Positions 25,301 through 33,267 of a stretch of 64,000 bases of DNA are shown here, one piece after another. The number at the start of each line of letters is the position of its first letter. The first letter of the stretch is position 1. The stretch is taken from NCBI GenBank assembly GCA_049323895.1, contig JBMOKT010000021.1:186001-250000 (forward strand). The letters are read 5' to 3'. Position numbers and translations under genes: made by a program. A model generated the notes under the pieces. It made no database searches and had not been told where the DNA came from. It saw only the letters and a program-made list of their open reading frames with translations. Source of the DNA: JBMOKT01 sp049323895 (GTDB lineage Bacteria; Bacillota; Peptococcia; Peptococcales; BICA1-8).

Positions 25301-25337
25301 CCTACCCTCAAAGTCTTATTCCTATAGTACTTGAGTC

Positions 25338-25724
25338 CTATTTAAGCATATTCTTGTGGACAATCTCCATAAATGTTTTCATGTCGCCGGTAGAAATATT
25401 TTTTTCTTTCATTTCCTTAGCCAATCGTATATACTCAATGTTTTCCTCATGTAAGATGAAATCTCTTAAATCTATGTCCGTCAGGTTATAAAGATGAGGT
25501 TTTTGTTCTTGATTATCCAAATCCTCTAAAATAATTCCGGGATTTACATTCAGGGCCGCTGAAATTTTAAAAAGACTTTTTAAAGAAGGTGTAGTCTTAC
25601 CATTTTCAATTAGACTGATATATTGTTGGCTTAAACCCGCCATTTCAGCTAAATTTAAGGTGGACAAGCCCTTTTCAAAACGGATTTTTCTAATTTTTGC
25701 ACCAATATTAATCTCTTCCAACAA
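25338..25724 (-). CDS. XRE-family transcriptional regulator (SinR-like layout)
   Basis: 128 residues. N-terminal helix-turn-helix, residues about 8-62 (IGAKIRKIRFEKGLSTLNLA, EMAGLSQQYISLIENGKTTP, SLKSLFKISAALNVNPGIIL). The remaining 65 residues are a charged helical tail (YIRLAKEMKEKNISTGDMKT, FMEIVHKNML) that could serve dimerisation. It is transcribed away from a Spo0E-like gene across an operator-like palindrome at 25767-25791, so it probably represses its own and/or that gene. A link to sporulation control is inferred from this arrangement only. Confidence 0.87.
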   Translation of the reverse strand: MLEEINIGAKIRKIRFEKGLSTLNLAEMAGLSQQYISLIENGKTTPSLKSLFKISAALNVNPGIILEDLDNQEQKPHLYNLTDIDLRDFILHEENIEYIRLAKEMKEKNISTGDMKTFMEIVHKNMLK

Positions 25725-25761
25725 AAATCACCCCGTGCAACAAGTATTTGTTAAATTATCC

Positions 25762-25791
25762 TTGCAATTGTACAAGTATATCTTGTATAAT
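25762..25791 (+). promoter_or_regulatory. Promoter with overlapping operator-like inverted repeat
   Basis: TTGCAA (25762-25767), 18-base spacer, TATAAT (25786-25791). Overlapping it is the inverted repeat ATTGTACAAG (25767-25776) - TATAT - CTTGTATAAT (25782-25791), one mismatch. It lies between the divergent XRE and Spo0E-like genes. Confidence 0.65.
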
Positions 25792-25872
25792 GTTTATAAA
25801 ATTTTCCTTAATATCTTCACTATTAATGCACATTATATAGTAAAGTATATTAAGAGTACTAGGAGTAGGAAT

Positions 25873-26040
25873 ATGGAAAATAGCAAAGAATTACTAATTG
25901 AAATCGAAAAACTCAGGGCACAGCTTCATAAGATTATTGAGCTTTCCGGCGGGAATTTGCTGTCAGCACAGGTTTTAGAAGCCAGCCAAAAGCTGGACCG
26001 CGTTTTAGTAACTTTTCTTAAGAATGAAAAGAAACTATAA
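25873..26040 (+). CDS. Spo0E-like aspartyl-phosphate phosphatase (small)
   Basis: 55 residues from the ATG at 25873, with AGGAGTAGG just before it; the frame is open much further upstream, but that part crosses the operator and promoter. Two short helices and the family motif (S-Q-K-L-D) in LEASQKLDRVLVTFLKNEKK, preceded by IEIEKLRAQLHKIIELSGGN. Spo0E proteins dephosphorylate Spo0A-P and so delay sporulation. The nearby spo0F-like gene (30550) and the XRE neighbour make a phosphorelay role plausible. The small size is normal for the family. Confidence 0.85.
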   Translation: MENSKELLIEIEKLRAQLHKIIELSGGNLLSAQVLEASQKLDRVLVTFLKNEKKL

Positions 26041-26153
26041 TAAAATTATATACTATTGGCGGATGAAAATAGTAATAATACTTGACTCTTAAATTGTATC
26101 ACGCCCCTTCGAAAAAAAATACACGAACTTTAATTCTGATTGGGTGAGTTATT

Positions 26154-26342
26154 ATGATAAAACAACTACGCCAAGAGAAGGGTTTAACCCAAGAAACTTT
26201 GGCTAAAGAATTAAATATTACTCTAAGGCACTTCCAAAACATTGAGAATGGCAAAACTACACCTAGTGTTATTATCGGTTTGAAAATAGCTAAAATTTTA
26301 GGGTGTGATCCTTATGACCTATTTATAATCGACAAAAACTGA
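26154..26342 (+). CDS. Small XRE/Cro-type helix-turn-helix protein
   Basis: 62 residues, the whole chain is one HTH domain: MIKQLRQEKGLTQETLAKEL, NITLRHFQNIENGKTTPSVI, IGLKIAKILGCDPYDLFIID. Plus strand, 113 bases after the Spo0E-like gene, possibly cotranscribed. Ends in a perfect terminator hairpin (26334-26360). No effector domain; target unknown. Confidence 0.85.
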   Translation: MIKQLRQEKGLTQETLAKELNITLRHFQNIENGKTTPSVIIGLKIAKILGCDPYDLFIIDKN

Positions 26343-26361
26343 GCAAAATGCTCAGTTTTTT
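26334..26361 (+). terminator. Terminator of the small XRE gene
   Basis: AAAAACTGAGCA (26334-26345) and TGCTCAGTTTTT (26349-26360), perfect 12-base arms, T run following. Confidence 0.9.
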
Positions 26362-26362
26362 C

Positions 26363-26463
26363 TATACTTAGTTGGAAAGTATTACTTTTTTCAAGGAAAT
26401 AAGTATAAGTGCAACATCTGCTTCCGCAGTCGCCAGAGGCTCGGCGCAAGCCGTGTTTTTCTA
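26363..26463 (+). repeat. Interspersed 100-bp element, copy B
   Basis: Starts TATACTTAGTTGGAAAGTAT, contains AAATAAGTATAAGTGCAACA, CTTCCGCAGTCGCC, GGCTCGGCGCAAGCCGTG and ends TTCTAA. Directly followed by copy C in the same orientation. Confidence 0.9.
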
Positions 26464-26464
26464 A

Positions 26465-26560
26465 TACTTATTTGGATTAATTACTTTCTATGGAAATAAG
26501 TATAAGTGCAACATCTGCTTCCGCAGTCGCCAGAGGCTCGGCGCAAGCAGTGTTTTTCTA
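26465..26560 (+). repeat. Interspersed 100-bp element, copy C
   Basis: Tandem to copy B; the last 60 bases are almost identical (one change, GCAAGCAGTG for GCAAGCCGTG), the first 35 diverged. Its end overlaps the stop codon of the PHP gene. Confidence 0.9.
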
Positions 26561-27352
26561 AAATGGAATTTGTTTGGGTACACCCTTTTCAAAAACCCAG
26601 ATGCCTTTAAAATCTAAACTTTTTAGAATATTAATGCCTCTCCCTAAATCCTGTCCTAAATGTTCTAAATGATGCGCATCAGAACCTAGGGTGACAATCT
26701 CACCCCCTTGTTCCTTATACATCTTAATAACCTCAATTGTTGGCAGAGGTTCCCCCAGTCCTTGTCTATAACCTGAGGTATTTATTTCTATCCCTTTTCC
26801 GCTGTCAATGGCTGCTTTTAAAATTTCTCTCATAATTTCTCGGTAGTCCTCCGCCTTGAACTTTTGAAAATGCCGCGGAACATATCTTTTGAGGACATCA
26901 ATATGACCAAGGACGTGGAATTTGCCTTTGCGGGCAGCTTCCAATACCTCCTGGAAATAATCCAAATACACCTGTTGTTCATCTTCATCGCCATAATCAC
27001 GGTGGAGTAAAAACTCACCTATATAATGAACTGATCCGATTAAGAAATCAAAATCCTTATTAGCAATTAACTTTTCATGCTCCTCCAAGTACAAATGTGG
27101 TTCTCCTAGCTCCAATCCCTTTTTTATTACAAGGCTTTTAGCATAACGCTGCCGGCATTGTTCAATCTCCTGAGAATATTTGCTAAAGTCAAAAAGACCT
27201 AAGCCCTCGTCCAGAGGGTTAAGGTCAAAATGCTCCGTGAAAACTACCTCCTGCAGCCCTATTTCTATGGCCTTTCTGCAATATGCATCCATGGAAACTA
27301 CACTGTCAAAGGAATTATTGGTATGAACATGATAATCAGCTAGATAAGACAT
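26558..27352 (-). CDS. PHP-domain histidinol-phosphatase-like protein (HisJ/HisK type)
   Basis: 264 residues. PHP metal-binding motifs in order: DYHVHTNNSFDS, VVFTEHFDLNPL, GLELGEPHLYLEEHEKLI, FLIGSVHYIGEF, VLGHIDVLKRYV, GIEINTSGYRQG and TLGSDAHHLEHLG. It should hydrolyse a phosphomonoester with a trinuclear metal centre. Histidinol phosphate is the family's textbook substrate, but no histidine genes are nearby. Monocistronic; its stop lies inside interspersed element copy C, and 30-bp-type repeats precede it (27365-27510). Confidence 0.88.
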   Translation of the reverse strand: MSYLADYHVHTNNSFDSVVSMDAYCRKAIEIGLQEVVFTEHFDLNPLDEGLGLFDFSKYSQEIEQCRQRYAKSLVIKKGLELGEPHLYLEEHEKLIANKDFDFLIGSVHYIGEFLLHRDYGDEDEQQVYLDYFQEVLEAARKGKFHVLGHIDVLKRYVPRHFQKFKAEDYREIMREILKAAIDSGKGIEINTSGYRQGLGEPLPTIEVIKMYKEQGGEIVTLGSDAHHLEHLGQDLGRGINILKSLDFKGIWVFEKGVPKQIPF

Positions 27353-27364
27353 TTTACCTCCATT

Positions 27365-27510
27365 TTTGTCAGTCTTTAAAGATAGATTATTAGTCTGACA
27401 AATACTAATACTGCAAGCCTTCGGGTCTGATGTACTTCTTGGTCATTTTATTGCGTCTGACAGCAGCATATTTAAGAATATCAGACTAATAATGTTCACC
27501 TATAAGCAAA
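27365..27510. repeat. TAGTCTGA-family intergenic repeat
   Basis: Contains TTAGTCTGAC, GGGTCTGATGTACTTCTTGG, TTGCGTCTGACAGCAGC and ATCAGACTAATAATGTTCAC, the same words as at 40500-40645 and 42010-42395. Confidence 0.75.
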
Positions 27511-28524
27511 TCAGCCGAATTTAAGGTTTGGTACTGCATTTAAGGTTAAATCGGCGTATTCGCCACGCACAGCTTTATAATGAGCTGCTGCACCAATCAT
27601 AGCCGCATTATCGGTACAGTATTTAATAGGGGGATATAAAATTTTTATTCCTTGTAAGCCCCCTAGTTTTTCTAATCTTGCCCTTAATGCTGTGTTGGCA
27701 GCAACGCCACCAGCTAACAGAATAGTGTTTACCTGGAATTCTTGGGCCGCTCTTATGGTTTTGGTTGCTAAAACATCAACAACTGCTTCCTGAAAACTAG
27801 CAGCAATATTCTCTGTATTAATAGTATTTCCCTTCATTTGATTCTGATTTAGGTAATTTAGTACAGCTGACTTTATTCCGCTGAAACTAAAATCATAACT
27901 CCCCTCTTCCAACCAAGCCCTTGGCAGCTCTATAGCATTAGGATCTCCCTCTTGGGCTGCCTTTTCGACCTGCGGACCCCCGGGATAGCCTAAACCTATA
28001 GAGCGGGCTACCTTATCAAAGGCCTCACCTGCAGCGTCATCCCGGGTCTGACCTAAAAATACATATTGACCATGCTGGGTAATCTTAACCAGCGTGGTAT
28101 GTCCACCGGAAACGATGAGACAAATGACGGGGAACTCAATATTATCATGAACTAAGAAATTGCCATACACATGTCCCTCAATATGGTGTACACCAATTAA
28201 AGACTTTCCTGCCGCATAGGCCATAGCCTTAGCTGCAGAAAGACCTACTAATAATGCACCTACTAAACCAGGTCCATAGGTAACACCATAGTGAGTGATA
28301 CTGTCAAAGGTTAATCCCGCCTGGTTTAGTGTCTCATCTATAACAATATTTATTAGCTCCAAGTGTTTTCTGGAGGCTACCTCAGGTACAACTCCGCCAA
28401 ATTTTTGATGGGTTGTAATTTGGGAGGCAACAACTTCAGCTAATATCTCCCTGCCATTTTTTACTATGGCAGCCGCTGTTTCGTCACAACTTGTCTCAAT
28501 AGCTAGAATTATAGTATCCTTCAT
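27511..28524 (-). CDS. tsaD: tRNA N6-adenosine threonylcarbamoyltransferase TsaD
   Basis: Transfers threonylcarbamoyl to A37 of ANN-decoding tRNAs. About 337 residues from the ATG at 28524 (MKDTIILAIETSCDETAAAI), with TTGGAG eight bases upstream; a GTG three codons earlier at 28533 is possible. ASKD-fold landmarks: ILAIETSCDET, GVVPEVASRKHLELI, the metal-binding GVHHIEGHVYGN, VSGGHTTLV, and LLAGGVAANTALRARL. Last gene of tsaE-tsaB-rimI-tsaD; touches the rimI stop. Confidence 0.97.
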   Translation of the reverse strand: MKDTIILAIETSCDETAAAIVKNGREILAEVVASQITTHQKFGGVVPEVASRKHLELINIVIDETLNQAGLTFDSITHYGVTYGPGLVGALLVGLSAAKAMAYAAGKSLIGVHHIEGHVYGNFLVHDNIEFPVICLIVSGGHTTLVKITQHGQYVFLGQTRDDAAGEAFDKVARSIGLGYPGGPQVEKAAQEGDPNAIELPRAWLEEGSYDFSFSGIKSAVLNYLNQNQMKGNTINTENIAASFQEAVVDVLATKTIRAAQEFQVNTILLAGGVAANTALRARLEKLGGLQGIKILYPPIKYCTDNAAMIGAAAHYKAVRGEYADLTLNAVPNLKFG

Positions 28525-28529
28525 TAATT

Positions 28530-29012
28530 TCACTCCAAAATTCCCTCACGAAGAGATTTCCACATGATTACTGCATCCTCATTATTATCAACATAATAAC
28601 CTTTTCGTAATCCGGCTTCTTTAAAACCCAATCGTTCATATAATGTCTGTGCACTTTTGTTGGATTTACGCACCTCTAAGGTAATCCTTTCCGCACCCCT
28701 GAGGATTGCTTTTTCAATTAACTTTAGCATTAATATCTCTCCATAACGTCTGCCCCTGTAGGGTGGCGCGATGGCGATATTGGTAATATGTGCTTCATCC
28801 AATATAATCCACATTCCTCCATAACCGATTACCTTGTCTCTATCTTGGTCAGGTGTTACCACAAAATAAACTGCGAAATTGTTATCCAGCACTTCACAGC
28901 TAAATGCATAAGAAGACCAGGGGGTAGTAAAGGATACATTTTCAATCTCCACAACCTTGGAGACATCTGCCAATTCCATTTCCCGCAGAGTAACCCCGTT
29001 TGCTTCACACAT
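28530..29012 (-). CDS. rimI: Ribosomal protein alanine N-acetyltransferase RimI-like (GNAT)
   Basis: 160 residues. GNAT acetyl-CoA site: AHITNIAIAPPYRGRRYGEI, LMLKLIEKAILRGAERITLE, VRKSNKSAQTLYERLGFKEA. The start MCEANGVTLREMELADVSKV lies 8 bases inside tsaB and has GGGAGG upstream. RimI acetylates the N-terminal alanine of ribosomal protein S18 in E. coli; its place between tsaB and tsaD is a conserved operon order. Target in this organism is inferred. Confidence 0.92.
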   Translation of the reverse strand: MCEANGVTLREMELADVSKVVEIENVSFTTPWSSYAFSCEVLDNNFAVYFVVTPDQDRDKVIGYGGMWIILDEAHITNIAIAPPYRGRRYGEILMLKLIEKAILRGAERITLEVRKSNKSAQTLYERLGFKEAGLRKGYYVDNNEDAVIMWKSLREGILE

Positions 29013-29706
29013 TTTTTGCCTCCCATTTAACTTCTGCTTCCGATTTTCTTAAGTAAAAGGGTTCTAATCGGAAGATATCGTCAGATAAACCTTCTTGAAG
29101 TTTTTTTAAACCCAAAAATCCCAAGGAGGCTGCCCTAGGTAAAAGGTTATGGATCGGTGCCCAACCAGCCTTTTCTCCCAGCAAAAGGTGGAGAACTTGG
29201 TGGTATTCAGCTACACCGTCACCCAGAAAGGTAGTTTTGTGCTCTAACTGTAATAGCTTTTCGGCAAGAACCTCTGGATTAATAGCCCAAAAATCGCTTA
29301 TCCTTTGAAGATCTTCTCCTTGCATTTCATATAAAGCACAATAGACTTCTTGCTTTCTGGCATTTAAAATAGGGCAAATAACACCAGGGTATCCTTTTAG
29401 GTTATAGGCCAAAGCATCTAAGGTTGGTATCCCTATAAGTTTTAAACCGGTAACCTGAGCAATACTTTTTGCCGTCGCCATACCGATTCTTAAGCCTGTA
29501 AAGGAACCTGGTCCGGAACTTACGGCAATACCATCAATGTCGGCTAGCTTTAGGTTTGCAGAATCCAGGGTATGTTTAATAAGAGGCAGCAACTGCTGGG
29601 AGTGGGTATTTCCCGTATTTAGAAAACTCTCTGCCAAAACTCTATTTTTATCAACTATAGCTACTCCTGCAACAGGAGTAGCACTATCTATGCTTAGAAT
29701 AATCAT
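29005..29706 (-). CDS. tsaB: tRNA threonylcarbamoyladenosine complex subunit TsaB
   Basis: 233 residues, ASKD fold but without the metal site: MIILSIDSATPVAGVAIVDK, NTGNTHSQQLLPLIKHTLDS, GIAVSSGPGSFTGLRIGMAT, AKSIAQVTGLKLIGIPTLDA. It is the scaffold partner of TsaD and TsaE. Overlaps tsaE by 23 bases and rimI by 8, so translation of the operon is coupled. Confidence 0.95.
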   Translation of the reverse strand: MIILSIDSATPVAGVAIVDKNRVLAESFLNTGNTHSQQLLPLIKHTLDSANLKLADIDGIAVSSGPGSFTGLRIGMATAKSIAQVTGLKLIGIPTLDALAYNLKGYPGVICPILNARKQEVYCALYEMQGEDLQRISDFWAINPEVLAEKLLQLEHKTTFLGDGVAEYHQVLHLLLGEKAGWAPIHNLLPRAASLGFLGLKKLQEGLSDDIFRLEPFYLRKSEAEVKWEAKNV

Positions 29707-30160
29707 GGCCAGTCAACTCCTCCACTAGCCTTTTATATTTTTCCCCCTGGGGATAAAAACATATTTCTCTGCCTTCTTCCCCTTGATTGAATACTAAAGC
29801 TAAATGTTCAGCAGGCAAGATATCCCTAATTATATCAGCCCATTCTACAACAGTAACACCATTACCGTAAAAGTATTCTTCATATCCTAAATCATCCATT
29901 TCCTGCACATCTTTCAAACGGTAAACATCCATATGAAATAAAGGTATTCTACCATTGGTATATTCATGGATAATGGTAAAGGTTGGGCTTGTAATATCCT
30001 CTTCAATACCCAGACCCCTGGCAATTCCTTTAGAAAAAACTGTTTTTCCAGCCCCCAACTGACCAATCAGGGCAATAAAGTCACCAGGTTCCAGGTATTT
30101 TGCCATCCTTTGTCCCACATATTCGGTTTCTTTCTCTTGTTTAGTTATTACACAAACCAA
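29684..30160 (-). CDS. tsaE: TsaE, ATPase of the t6A complex
   Basis: 158 residues. P-loop IALIGQLGAGKTVFSKGIAR near residues 30-49, then EEDITSPTFTIIHEYTNGRI, LFHMDVYRLKDVQEMDDLGY and VTVVEWADII. TTG start at 30160 with GGAGG eight bases upstream. First gene of the t6A operon; no strong terminator separates it from the repeat-filled region upstream. Confidence 0.95.
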   Translation of the reverse strand: MVCVITKQEKETEYVGQRMAKYLEPGDFIALIGQLGAGKTVFSKGIARGLGIEEDITSPTFTIIHEYTNGRIPLFHMDVYRLKDVQEMDDLGYEEYFYGNGVTVVEWADIIRDILPAEHLALVFNQGEEGREICFYPQGEKYKRLVEELTGHDYSKHR

Positions 30161-30237
30161 TTAAAAATCCTCCCTAATATTTCCTAACTATAGTCTGTAG
30201 TATATCCTAATACAAGATTAGAAAAACAGCAAGAAAA

Positions 30238-30262
30238 AAAACGGCATCTTTGCCGTTTAGGT
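30238..30262 (-). terminator. Terminator downstream of the spo0F-like gene
   Basis: Minus strand AAACGGCA - AAGA - TGCCGTTT followed by a long T run. It stands about 290 bases after spo0F, beyond the heptamer array. Confidence 0.8.
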
Positions 30263-30445
30263 TCCGCTCCGCTAGCATAAGGCTAAGGTAAAGAAAGGGG
30301 AAAAGTGAAAAAGTAAAATAGTGTAAGAGAAAAAGTACTTCAAAGATAGTCATAAAGTTTACTATCATACTTTCACACTTTCTAACTTACCAACAGCTTA
30401 GTCAGCTATTGGCTATTGACTATCGACCATCGACAATCGGCCTAT

Positions 30446-30524
30446 CTAGTCACTAGTCACTAGTCACCATTCACCAGTCACCAGTCACCAGTCACCAGTC
30501 ACCAGTCACCAGTTACCAGTTACC
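30446..30524. repeat. Heptamer tandem array (CTAGTCA/CCAGTCA/CCAGTTA)
   Basis: Eleven uninterrupted 7-base units: three CTAGTCA, one CCATTCA, five CCAGTCA, two CCAGTTA. Degenerate relatives occur at 7140-7175, 12725-12770, 14835-14865, 20687-20706, 33036-33060 and 52678-52710. Confidence 0.93.
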
Positions 30525-30549
30525 TTGCCCAAGATGTTAACCCAGTAGT

Positions 30550-30942
30550 CTACGCATACACCTTAATATCCTTCCCTTTAATAAGGCTGTCCACGTATTG
30601 GATGAGAGCCTCTATGTCAAATGGCTTAAGAATATATCCCACAGCTCCGCCTTTTTTTATCTGTTCAATGGTCTCCACTTCTCCATATGCGGTCATCATT
30701 ATAACCTTTATTTGGGGGCGGGAATGTTTGATTTTATATAAAGCAGTAATGCCATCCATTACAGGCATTTTAATATCCATAATCATCAGCTTGGGCAGCA
30801 TCTCCAGAGCAAGTTTTGCCCCTTCCTCACCATTAGCTGCAGTTCCAACGCTATAGCCTATGTCTCCTAGTGCAGTTGCCAGCAATGACCTAACACCAAG
30901 CTGGTCATCAACAACCAGTATATCAAGTTTAGACTTGTCCAT
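30550..30942 (-). CDS. spo0F: Spo0F-like single-domain response regulator
   Basis: 130 residues from the ATG at 30942 (MDKSKLDILVVDDQ), with GGGGG nine bases upstream; five in-frame codons before it are ignored. Receiver residues are all present: D12, D13, phospho-acceptor D56 in KLMIMDIKMPVMDG, T84 in VIMMTAYGE and K106 in GYILKPFD. No output domain, as in Spo0F, the intermediate phosphotransfer protein between sensor kinases and Spo0B/Spo0A; CheY-like roles cannot be excluded. With the Spo0E-like protein at 25873 it suggests a sporulation phosphorelay. Confidence 0.85.
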   Translation of the reverse strand: MDKSKLDILVVDDQLGVRSLLATALGDIGYSVGTAANGEEGAKLALEMLPKLMIMDIKMPVMDGITALYKIKHSRPQIKVIMMTAYGEVETIEQIKKGGAVGYILKPFDIEALIQYVDSLIKGKDIKVYA

Positions 30943-31026
30943 ATTTACCCCCAGCAACTCTTTATGCCAAATAATATTAAAAAGTTAATTCTATAAATAC
31001 CCAAGATATCCTTTGGTGAAAAATGA

Positions 31027-32178
31027 CTAATTTTGGGATTGTCTGTCGTTTTGTTCAAAAACTTCAATACCATTGATAAAAACCCGGATAGGCTTACTCT
31101 TGATATCTAGAGGATGTCCATTCCAAATAACCAGGTCAGCATCCTTGCCTTTCCTAATACTACCTATCCTATCCTCCAGTCCAAGAATTTTTGCAGGGTT
31201 AACAGTCATGGCTTCCAATGCCTGCCTTTCATCCATTCCTTCCTTGACAGCAAGGGCAGCACATAAGGGGAGATACTGGACAGGTATTACCGGGTGATCC
31301 GTCATTAAAGCCACAACAATACCACTTTTAGCTAAAATCCCTGGGGTCTTAAAGGTTCTTTCCCCTAACTCCACCTTAGCCCTGCTGGTTAAAGATGGTC
31401 CCACTACTGCTTGAACCTGGGCTGCCATTAATTCATCAACAATCTTATGACCTTCTGTACAATGCTCTATAATTAATTTAGCTCCAAATTCATCTGCAAT
31501 CCTGATTGCTGTTAATATATCATCTGCCCGGTGGGCATGGGCTCGAATGGGTAATTGTCCGTCTAGGACCTTTAGTATATTTTCCTTTTTTAGATCCCGT
31601 TCCTTATCCCCTTTAGCTTTGTAATTTTGCGCATCAATAAAAGATTGCCTAAGGAGGGCAGCTGTTGCCATCCTGGTATGGGGCATTTTTTTCTGTTGAC
31701 CATATACCCTTTTGGGATTTTCGCCTAGAGCTATTTTCAATCCTACCTCAGGGTTTATCACCATCTCTTGAAATGATCTTCCCCACACCTTAAGTACACA
31801 GGCTAATCCTCCGATCACATTAGCACTTCCTGGTGTAATCATTACCGAAGTAACACCGCCCAAAAGGGCATCCTTAAATCCCAGATCATCAGGATTAATG
31901 GCATCTATAGCACGCAACTGAGGGGTCAGGGGATCGGTTATTTCGTTAGTGTCATCGCCTTCAATTTGGTAAACCTCTTCTGCAATCCCTACATGGGTAT
32001 GGGCGTCAATAAAGCCGGGAAAAATATAATTATTTTCCCCATCAATTACTTGTATATCCTTAGGCAGGGAAATGCCTTCACCTGCTTCAACTATCTTCCC
32101 GTTCTCTATCAATATTGTCCCATTTAGGTAATCATTTTCTTCCATGGTAATGATTTTTCCATTGGTAATGGCAATCAT
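31027..32178 (-). CDS. Amidohydrolase-family metal-dependent hydrolase
   Basis: 383 residues. Amidohydrolase pattern: MIAITNGKIITMEENDYLNG, the metal-binding FPGFIDAHTHVGIAEE, LPIRAHAHRADDILTAIRIA, AKLIIEHCTEGHKIVDEL, VALMTDHPVIPVQYLPLCAA and a C-terminal GSIRKGKDADLVIWNGHPLD (return of the small beta domain). Substrate unknown; imidazolonepropionase- or prolidase-like amides are the nearest group. Its start overlaps the stop of the Nif3-like gene by four bases, so the two are coupled. Confidence 0.88.
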   Translation of the reverse strand: MIAITNGKIITMEENDYLNGTILIENGKIVEAGEGISLPKDIQVIDGENNYIFPGFIDAHTHVGIAEEVYQIEGDDTNEITDPLTPQLRAIDAINPDDLGFKDALLGGVTSVMITPGSANVIGGLACVLKVWGRSFQEMVINPEVGLKIALGENPKRVYGQQKKMPHTRMATAALLRQSFIDAQNYKAKGDKERDLKKENILKVLDGQLPIRAHAHRADDILTAIRIADEFGAKLIIEHCTEGHKIVDELMAAQVQAVVGPSLTSRAKVELGERTFKTPGILAKSGIVVALMTDHPVIPVQYLPLCAALAVKEGMDERQALEAMTVNPAKILGLEDRIGSIRKGKDADLVIWNGHPLDIKSKPIRVFINGIEVFEQNDRQSQN

Positions 32179-32999
32179 GGCTCTATTACCCCAGACATAC
32201 GAAATACCTCCACGCCTTTTTCCTCTATTGCCTTAATTAAGAGATTTATTCCTATAGAATCACTGGCCATATGACCTGCCACAATAATATTGCCGATATT
32301 TTGTTCCTTAACTGCTTTTACAATATCATCGGGCACATGCATTAATACTAATGTCCCTATACCAGCTTCAAAATATGCCTTGACTACGTCTTTACCGCCG
32401 CTGGTTCCACCGGCCATGGTTACAAACACCCGCCCAGCATAGCTGCTTTCCGAGCCAACCCGGACCTTGGGCTTAGCATAAGAATTACTATATTCCGGTA
32501 TTTCTAAGAGAAGATCAATAATATCCTTTATTGTGGCTTGAGGTTGATTTGCAAGCCTATCATCCAGGTATTGCTGCAAATAATCTTCCACCAGCAAATC
32601 GGCCGGTGAATGGAGGGAGATAAAAGGCATATCTAACAGCTTGGCAGCATTAGCAGCCTTATCGTAATTAGAAACGTGCATGCTCCTGTCTACCTGTTCC
32701 TTTCTCTCGGCTAAAGCCTTTTGGGCCTTATTGATGGGCACACCAGCCTCAACCATCCTATCTATTTGATTATCCATGACCTTATAAAGATCAACCTTGT
32801 GTTTAGAATGAGGATGATGGGTAATCACACAATCAATACCAAGTTCCTTAGCTAAAAGTATTTCCGATGTATCAATATCTACCCCAAAGGCAATCTTACG
32901 GATATTTTTCCCTGGCACAATTATGCCGCTGTCTGCCGGTGCTTCTGTTAACCCTGCGGCCCGCAGGGCAATGTCAAAAATTTGCTGGGTATTTAACAT
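32175..32999 (-). CDS. Nif3-like dinuclear metal protein (YqfO/GTP cyclohydrolase I type 2 family)
   Basis: About 274 residues from the ATG at 32999 (MLNTQQIFDIALRAAGLTEA), which has a strong AAAGGAGG site; the frame is open to 33035. Metal-binding landmarks: CVITHHPHSKHKVDLYK, SMHVSNYDKAANAAKLLDMP, FVTMAGGTSGGKDVVKAYFE, GTLVLMHVPDD and IIVAGHMASDSIGINLLIKA. Biochemical role of Nif3 proteins is unsettled. The usual central insert of YqfO is absent. Upstream partner of the amidohydrolase gene. Confidence 0.83.
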   Translation of the reverse strand: MLNTQQIFDIALRAAGLTEAPADSGIIVPGKNIRKIAFGVDIDTSEILLAKELGIDCVITHHPHSKHKVDLYKVMDNQIDRMVEAGVPINKAQKALAERKEQVDRSMHVSNYDKAANAAKLLDMPFISLHSPADLLVEDYLQQYLDDRLANQPQATIKDIIDLLLEIPEYSNSYAKPKVRVGSESSYAGRVFVTMAGGTSGGKDVVKAYFEAGIGTLVLMHVPDDIVKAVKEQNIGNIIVAGHMASDSIGINLLIKAIEEKGVEVFRMSGVIEP

Positions 33000-33267
33000 G
33001 GATGTACCTCCTTTTTTCTTGGGTGAAGACTGCATGTTGAGTGGCTAGTGGCTAGTTGGCAAATAGTCTATAGTCGATAGCTAATGGTTACTAGTATAAT
33101 GTTTTAATTGACAGTATGATAGTATGATGAGTAGTAGTTTACCAATTAGTCTTTTTTCTATAGCACTGTCACACTATCACACTGTCATCCAAGCTTACAT
33201 ATAAGACGTCGCACTATCATTCAATTTTGCTGCGGTGCTTCACACTGACCAAAGCTTAACTACAAAG

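Larger units (their letters stand above)
24900..25337. other. Intergenic 438 bases: AT-rich, DnaA-box cluster, terminator
   Basis: Contains the DnaA-box-like cluster at 25016-25186 and the terminator near 25268-25300. The rest is A/T-rich with no gene recognised. Confidence 0.8.
30161..30549. other. Intergenic 389 bases: terminator, purine filler and heptamer array
   Basis: Holds the spo0F-side terminator (30238-30262), AGTGAAAAAGT-type filler (30300-30340) and the CCAGTCA heptamer array (30446-30524). No gene or RNA recognised. Confidence 0.75.
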
